A stretch of 34,928 bases of DNA from Flavobacterium sp. (GTDB taxonomy: Bacteria > Bacteroidota > Bacteroidia > Flavobacteriales > Flavobacteriaceae), in assembly GCA_018883065.1 (NCBI GenBank), contig VEQT01000025.1:1-34928 (forward strand). The letters run 5' to 3'. Of this stretch, positions 28,319 to 34,928 are shown piece by piece. The notes under the pieces are model-generated. The model was not told the origin of the DNA. It made no database searches and saw only the letters and a list, made by a program, of their open reading frames with translations. Within the stretch, counting starts at the first letter, position 1, and each line of letters opens with the position of its first letter. A program made the translations under genes and the position numbers.

Positions 28319-28349
28319 CAAATATATAATTTACCTCATGATTAACCAA
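28319..28349 (-). promoter_or_regulatory. Probable secDF promoter (TTG-N20-TATATTTG)
   Basis: On the minus strand TATATTTG occupies 28326-28319, and a TTG lies 20 bases upstream at 28349-28347. This is the best two-part match to the Bacteroidota promoter in the window. It predicts an AT-rich secDF leader of about 115-120 bases. Confidence 0.6.
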
Positions 28350-28369
28350 TTAATTTGGCTATTAATCTC

Positions 28370-28395
28370 AAAAAAAAGACTGCAATTAGCAGCCT
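28370..28395 (-). terminator. Intrinsic terminator after mdh
   Basis: On the minus strand GGCTGC-TAATT-GCAGTC forms a six-base stem with one G-T pair, followed by eight Ts, 24 bases after the mdh stop. It overlaps the region just upstream of the secDF promoter, separating the two units. Confidence 0.75.
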
Positions 28396-28418
28396 CATTT
28401 TGAGAATTATGGGTAAGT

Positions 28419-29354
28419 TTAAGACAATACTGATTTTAAATCGGCATTCATGTTGCGCACTGCATCGGCGCTTTTGGCAAACAACGCTTTTTCAGCATCG
28501 TTTAATGAAATAGACACGATAGACTCCAATCCGTTTTTACCAATAATACAAGGTACTCCGATACAAATATCGCTTTGTCCATATTCGCCATCCAGAAACA
28601 CCGAACAGGCTATCATTTTCTTTTGATTATTTAGAATACTGTCAACCAAATAAGCAACAGAAGCGCCTGGCGCATACCAAGCAGAAGTACCTAACAATCC
28701 GGTTAAAGTAGCTCCACCCACCATGGTGTCAGCAGCAACTTTTGCTAATGCATCTTCTGATAAAAATTCAGAAACGGGAATTCCATTGTACGAAGCCAAA
28801 CGCGTTAAAGGAATCATCGTTGTATCGCCGTGACCGCCAATAACCATAGCTGAAATGTCGTTTGATGGAACATCCAATGCTTTAGATAAATAATAACGGA
28901 AACGTGAACTATCTAACGCGCCACCCATTCCAATAATGCGATTTTTTGGAATTCCTGAGGCTTTTAAAGCCAAATAAGTCATCGTATCCATAGGATTAGA
29001 AACGACTACAATAATCGTATTTGGCGAGTGTGTCAAAACATTCTCCACCACCGATTTTACAATACCAGCGTTTATACCGATTAGTTCTTCACGCGTCATT
29101 CCTGGCTTTCTTGGGATACCAGAGGTAATTACAACCACATCGCTGTTGGCTGTTTTGGCATAATCATTGGTTACACCAATTAATTTTGTATTAAAACCCG
29201 TATTTGTAGCGCATTGTGAAATATCCATTGCTTTACCTTCAGCAAATCCTTCTTTGATATCCAAGAGCACTACTTCACTAGCAATTCCTCTGTACGAGAT
29301 TACGTCAGCACAACTAGCACCCACATTTCCCGCTCCAACAATAGTAACTTTCAT
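28419..29354 (-). CDS. mdh: Malate dehydrogenase (NAD, LDH-like type)
   Basis: Mdh interconverts malate and oxaloacetate with NAD in the citric acid cycle. The 311-residue protein belongs to the LDH-like group of malate dehydrogenases. The Rossmann motif is TIVGAGNVGAS at the N terminus. The substrate loop GIPRKPGMTREEL has the Arg that marks malate rather than lactate specificity. SNPMDTMTYLALKASG and the catalytic His in VIGGHGDTTMIPL follow. It lies 32 bases after gyrB with no terminator between, so gyrB and mdh are probably cotranscribed. Confidence 0.96.
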   Translation of the reverse strand: MKVTIVGAGNVGASCADVISYRGIASEVVLLDIKEGFAEGKAMDISQCATNTGFNTKLIGVTNDYAKTANSDVVVITSGIPRKPGMTREELIGINAGIVKSVVENVLTHSPNTIIVVVSNPMDTMTYLALKASGIPKNRIIGMGGALDSSRFRYYLSKALDVPSNDISAMVIGGHGDTTMIPLTRLASYNGIPVSEFLSEDALAKVAADTMVGGATLTGLLGTSAWYAPGASVAYLVDSILNNQKKMIACSVFLDGEYGQSDICIGVPCIIGKNGLESIVSISLNDAEKALFAKSADAVRNMNADLKSVLS

Positions 29355-29386
29355 TTTTATTTGATTTTAAACTTAATATATACGTA

Positions 29387-31423
<2,037 letters not shown>

Positions 31424-31557
31424 TTATCAACATTTTGTTTACAGAGAAACAACTTCAAATCGCTAGGAAAATCAAGCGTTTATGGATTTTTTACAAGTAG
31501 AAAGTTAACCCGCTGACTGTGAGCGTAGTTTAGACCTGTTAGCCTACCAAAATCCCT

Positions 31558-32007
31558 TTATTCAACAGAATGAATGACATAGGATTTTCCATCCATTTCA
31601 AAACAATATCCAGCTGATTTTCCGAGAATTTGACTACCCAAAGGCGATTGAGGTGAAATAGCAAAAATAGTCTCATGCTCTACTACAATTTTGGGTAAAG
31701 CTGTGGAAATAAACAACAACAATTGATTGACGCGCACCAAACTACCCAAGCCAACTTGATTTGCTTTTTCAGTAGGATTAATCTTGATCAAGATCGCTTT
31801 TTGTGCATAAAATTCCAACAACTTTTGGTTGCTTTTTTCTTGCTCCAAATGCATCATGGATAAGGCGGTTTCGTGTTTGTCGCCAGCTGAGCCTTTGGCA
31901 TCGTTTTGCGCATCGTCCGTAAGCCCGCGAATAAAGTCAGTACAGGCGTCAATTTTATCTTGCACTTGTTGGGTGAAGCGAAAGTGAATTTCTTGCTTTA
32001 AATCCAT
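31558..32007 (-). CDS. GreA/GreB-like factor
   Basis: This 149-residue protein has the two-part design of transcript-cleavage factors. The first 75 residues form a helical hairpin with the tip GDKHETALSM, whose Asp43 and Glu46 have the same spacing as the acidic pair (GDLxEN) that GreA and GreB insert into the RNA polymerase active site. The second half resembles the Gre C-terminal domain: VGLGSLVRVN, then a SPLGSQILGKSAGYCFEMDG block equivalent to SPIGxALLGKxxGD, and a final strand SYVIHSVE. As I recall, relatives in flavobacteria are sometimes labelled 3-oxoacyl-ACP synthase, which nothing here supports. It is 42 bases from the barrel gene and shares its strand. Function by family resemblance only. 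Confidence 0.65.
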   Translation of the reverse strand: MDLKQEIHFRFTQQVQDKIDACTDFIRGLTDDAQNDAKGSAGDKHETALSMMHLEQEKSNQKLLEFYAQKAILIKINPTEKANQVGLGSLVRVNQLLLFISTALPKIVVEHETIFAISPQSPLGSQILGKSAGYCFEMDGKSYVIHSVE

Positions 32008-32049
32008 GAATAGTAGGTTACAAAATAACTATCAGGTAGATGGCATCAA

Positions 32050-33798
32050 TTAAAAATCAAATTTATAAGCTGCGCCCAACAAAACTTGAAGTCCTTGAAC
32101 AGGATAATTTAACCAACGCTGATAGGATTGATTGGCCAAATTATTTCCTTTCAAATAAGCGCTTAATCGGGCGTTATGCTGATAGTTTAGGTGCATATTC
32201 GCATCAAAGTAGTTTGACAAGGTACGTGTATAGTCTGCTTCAACAAAAGGAAGATTGGCAGGCATAACCAATTGATTAAGCTGAAAATCTTTTCGTTCGC
32301 CTACAAAAAACACATCGGCACCCACTGACCACTTAGGCAAGAAAGCGATTTCTGTAGTGGCATGTAACTCGGCCAGAGGAAGATTCCAGGCATAATTTTC
32401 TTGAGCCATAGTATACTTTGAAAGCGAGGCCTGAACCCCAACCGCAACGTCTTTGGTTAGGTCTGAATGCAGTCCACCGGAAACACGAAAGGTTTTTACA
32501 TTATCATACACAATGCCAAACGAATTACCAAAGGTGTATACTTCATTTGCTGGGTCAATATACTTCATATAATTACTTTGATACAACGCTTTGTTGTTTT
32601 CTTGGATTACATGAGCGGCAAGGTCGTAACTCAAATAACTAGAGAGTTTTCCTTTTAATCCAGCATGGATATCAAACTGCTTGTTGGTAGGTGCAATGCG
32701 CAAGGTTGGAGAAACAAAAGGGTTAAATTCGGCAAAGCTGCGGTATGCATTTTGCTGCAAATCACCGTCAATTCCAGTATAAAACACCATTAAATCACCC
32801 ACAACCTTTAGCGAGGCTGCAAGCTTTGGATAAGCAAAAAAACGGGTGCCTAAATCAATGTTTGATACAGTATAAAATAGCGCTGCACCCACAGAAAAAG
32901 ACCAATTGTCTTGCTGCAATGCAAAACGCGGTTGCAATCCTAAATTAGTAAACGAATAGCCAGGAAACTCAAGACCTTCGAAATCCTTGGCAAACGATCC
33001 ACTCACGTGATCAATCAAAACCGTTGATTTGATTGTTTTAGAAAACAAATCAAAAGCTAATTCAGGACGAAGCATAAACCGAATCTCAGATGAATTAAAT
33101 CCATCCCAAAAACGACTATACTGCAAACCAACTGTTTGAAGAGGAGAGGCTGTAAAGCGAACATTAGCCCCAAGATCGATGTGCTGATAGGTTTGCGCTT
33201 TTGCCAATTGATCCCTTGATACCACATTCCAATTCATGGTGCTGTTGGTGCCATACCAATATTGTTTTTGGAGTTGATACCCCAGATTAGTATCCCAACT
33301 GTAGGTTTGTTTTTTGCTGCCATACGTAACATCAAAACCTGATTTTAAAAAGGAATTAGGCAACTCTACACCACGAATCCCTCCGGCAGAAGACAAGTGT
33401 TTTATGGATGCGTTTAGGAAGTTATGGCTATCAAAATTGTGTGTTAGATACAAAGATGATGCCAGCGTTCCATAGTTACCTCCCCCCAATTCGGCGTAGT
33501 TTGCAAATAATTTTTCTTGTTTAGGTTTATCCGCTTGCACCGCATTGCCTTTGGCAGGAACAAACGTTGAGGCCACCGGAAACGAAAAAATAGTATAGGT
33601 AATGGTGGCTGTTTTAGAATTTTCGGAGTCTTCTAAAACGGGTACTTCTTTTACTTTAAATGCATCCGAAATTGTAGGTGTATAGGGTTTTACTACATTG
33701 ATTACCTCGGTGCCGATTCCATCATTTACTTGGGCAAAAGTGAAATTTCCTGCCAAAAATACGGTGAGTAAAACGATCTGTTTTAGGCTATTTTTCAT
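32050..33798 (-). CDS. Outer-membrane beta-barrel protein without plug domain
   Basis: This 582-residue protein has a signal peptide (MKNSLKQIVLLTVFLAGNFT, FAQ cleavage region), a short N-terminal region with VVKPYTPTISDAFKV, and then alternating hydrophobic and polar strands to the C terminus. Aromatic-rich strands such as LNASIKHLSSAGG, YSWDTNLGYQLQ and TVGLQYSRFWDG, and a last strand ending in Phe (LGAAYKFDF), are typical of outer-membrane barrels. The TonB-dependent receptor plug and TonB box are not seen, so although it resembles receptor barrels, a TonB role is not supported. It starts 19 bases after the stop of the TPR protein gene, so the two are very probably made together. Confidence 0.72.
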   Translation of the reverse strand: MKNSLKQIVLLTVFLAGNFTFAQVNDGIGTEVINVVKPYTPTISDAFKVKEVPVLEDSENSKTATITYTIFSFPVASTFVPAKGNAVQADKPKQEKLFANYAELGGGNYGTLASSLYLTHNFDSHNFLNASIKHLSSAGGIRGVELPNSFLKSGFDVTYGSKKQTYSWDTNLGYQLQKQYWYGTNSTMNWNVVSRDQLAKAQTYQHIDLGANVRFTASPLQTVGLQYSRFWDGFNSSEIRFMLRPELAFDLFSKTIKSTVLIDHVSGSFAKDFEGLEFPGYSFTNLGLQPRFALQQDNWSFSVGAALFYTVSNIDLGTRFFAYPKLAASLKVVGDLMVFYTGIDGDLQQNAYRSFAEFNPFVSPTLRIAPTNKQFDIHAGLKGKLSSYLSYDLAAHVIQENNKALYQSNYMKYIDPANEVYTFGNSFGIVYDNVKTFRVSGGLHSDLTKDVAVGVQASLSKYTMAQENYAWNLPLAELHATTEIAFLPKWSVGADVFFVGERKDFQLNQLVMPANLPFVEADYTRTLSNYFDANMHLNYQHNARLSAYLKGNNLANQSYQRWLNYPVQGLQVLLGAAYKFDF

Positions 33799-33817
33799 AC
33801 GTGTTCGTTTGGGGAAA

Positions 33818-34928
33818 TTAATTTTTAATTGACGAATTGGTTTGGGCTTCGGCCGATTTGATAGCCGCTAATTCTTTTTCTGCTTCTTGAACAACTGCGG
33901 GAAAAGCCACAAAATTTTTAGTGATACTTTCTAAAATGTATGTGGCTTGAAAACTGTCTTTCAAGGCATAAAAATTCTTGGCCATCACGATTAAAGCTTT
34001 GGCTCCAAAATATTTATAGCCCGAATACGCTTTTGTATACTGCTGAACCGCCAAATTTGAAGCTTCATATTGGCCGTCTTTGTGTTTAAAATAGGCATCA
34101 TAATACAATGCCTCGGCAGCCAATTCGCCTTTGGCCAAAGTGAGTAATTTGGCATACGCGACTCTTGCTTTTGACACATCGTTTACCTCAAATGCCGAGC
34201 GGGCTATAACAATTTGCGCATCCGATTTTACTGAGCTGTCCATTTTTGGGTTAGCCATCACCTTTTCGGCATAAATCACCGCATTGACGTAATCCTTTTG
34301 CTCGTAATACGTTTTCATTAAATTCGATTGGGCAAATACCACATTTTGTGGGTAATCTGCTTCGGCTTCCAATCGTCTTAAGACGGCAATTGCTGCTGGT
34401 ACCGCATCCGTTTTCTTTATATAAATTTCGCCCAACCTAGCCAAAGCTTGTTCTGTAAACTCACTTCGGGATTTGGCTACTACATATTCGTAATGCTGAA
34501 CTGCATTTTCAGGCAATCCCTCTGAAAAATAAGCTTGTGCCAAGTAAAAATTGGCTTTCAAACTGTGTATTCCGGTAGGAAACTTAGCTACATAACTACT
34601 CAATGCAGCTATTGCTTGTTGGTTGTTGTTTTGCACATATTGTTTCTCGACCGATTCATAGGTGTCATTGTCTAAATCGGCATCGGTAATTTCTACAAAG
34701 TCCAAGGTTTTTACCCAGCTGGCATATTCATCTACTTTTCCGTTTTCTACATAAATTAAACGCGCAGTTGAAACGGCTTCTAATGCTTCGGGTGACTTGG
34801 GATATTCTGACGCAATTTTTTTGAATTTAAGGAGTGCCTGCGCATCTTTTTCAGCATTAAAAAACACCAAACCTTGGCGCAAAATAGCTTTAGATGCATA
34901 GGAACTTGTTGGGTATTCTGTCACCAAT
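33818..34928 (-). CDS. TPR-repeat protein (C-terminal part, cut by window edge)
   Basis: Only the last 369 or so residues are present; the frame is open to the end of the window and the apparent TTG start at the edge is an artefact. The sequence is almost entirely helical pairs of the tetratricopeptide type, about eight of them. Examples are KAILRQGLVFFNAEKDAQAL, HSLKANFYLAQAYFSEGLPE, QALARLGEIYIKKTDAVPAA and EALYYDAYFKHKDGQYEASN. This style is close to the periplasmic BamD/YbgF-like TPR proteins, but the N terminus with any signal peptide is not visible. The tight link with the barrel gene suggests that the TPR part may act as a periplasmic partner of the barrel. Confidence 0.8.
   Translation of the reverse strand, partial: LVTEYPTSSYASKAILRQGLVFFNAEKDAQALLKFKKIASEYPKSPEALEAVSTARLIYVENGKVDEYASWVKTLDFVEITDADLDNDTYESVEKQYVQNNNQQAIAALSSYVAKFPTGIHSLKANFYLAQAYFSEGLPENAVQHYEYVVAKSRSEFTEQALARLGEIYIKKTDAVPAAIAVLRRLEAEADYPQNVVFAQSNLMKTYYEQKDYVNAVIYAEKVMANPKMDSSVKSDAQIVIARSAFEVNDVSKARVAYAKLLTLAKGELAAEALYYDAYFKHKDGQYEASNLAVQQYTKAYSGYKYFGAKALIVMAKNFYALKDSFQATYILESITKNFVAFPAVVQEAEKELAAIKSAEAQTNSSIKN

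Noticed and set aside
31424..31432. TTATCAACA near gyrB, one base from the DnaA box TTATCCACA, as a possible replication-origin signal
   Set aside because: It is a single imperfect box, with no dnaA or dnaN gene and no cluster of boxes nearby; an AT-rich gap will give such a match by chance.
32050..33798. TonB-dependent receptor
   Set aside because: No plug domain or TonB box is visible and the protein is shorter than usual receptors; I keep the broader barrel call.

Overview
The window is a compact, AT-rich chromosomal segment of a Bacteroidota organism, most probably a member of Flavobacteriaceae close to Flavobacterium. The evidence is a giant secreted protein with a type B sorting domain of the type IX secretion system, promoter boxes of the Bacteroidota type (TAnnTTTG) ahead of several genes, a fused SecDF, a short BirA without a DNA-binding domain, and the gene order birA / rsfS-ftsH-LUD-cdsA-psd-ACBP. 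Almost all genes are housekeeping genes with intact reading frames. No IS element, phage gene, CRISPR array, tRNA or rRNA was seen, and no gene-free stretch exceeds 300 bases.

Layout. 1-4568 (+): a type I secretion set of ABC exporter (5' end outside the window), HlyD-type adaptor and TolC-type outer-membrane protein, with overlapping genes. 4574-5299 (-): biotin ligase. 5396-11334 (+): rsfS, ftsH, then a tightly packed run of LUD-domain protein, CDP-diglyceride synthase, phosphatidylserine decarboxylase, acyl-CoA-binding protein, a lipoprotein superoxide dismutase and a small membrane protein, closed by a bidirectional terminator. 11351-13984 (-): valS, whose leader carries a structured RNA that I identify as a Flavo-1 element. 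14204-15953 (+): a DUF1573 protein and a PLP aminotransferase. 16018-21393 (-): a 1791-residue secreted protein with eleven Ig-like repeats. 21543-24949 (+): folE, cysS, yidD, lgt. 25207-28194 (-): secDF. 28419-31327 (-): mdh and gyrB. 31558-34928 (-): a GreA/GreB-like factor, an outer-membrane beta-barrel and the C-terminal part of a TPR protein cut by the window edge.

How the genes work together. Much of the window concerns the cell envelope: phospholipid synthesis (cdsA, psd, ACBP), membrane quality control (ftsH), membrane insertion and translocation (yidD, secDF), lipoprotein maturation (lgt), and export (type I system, type IX cargo). The remainder is information processing (rsfS, valS, cysS, gyrB, Gre-like factor) and central metabolism (mdh, folE, birA, aminotransferase).

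The most interesting items are the structured RNA in the valS leader, where a promoter box, a G-U pair and read-through into valS all point to the minus strand; the eleven-fold repeat array with an invariant cysteine pair; the envelope-anchored Mn-type superoxide dismutase; the Gre-like protein that keeps the acidic pair of real Gre factors; and the TPR plus plug-less barrel pair. None of these is proven to be a new system from sequence alone.
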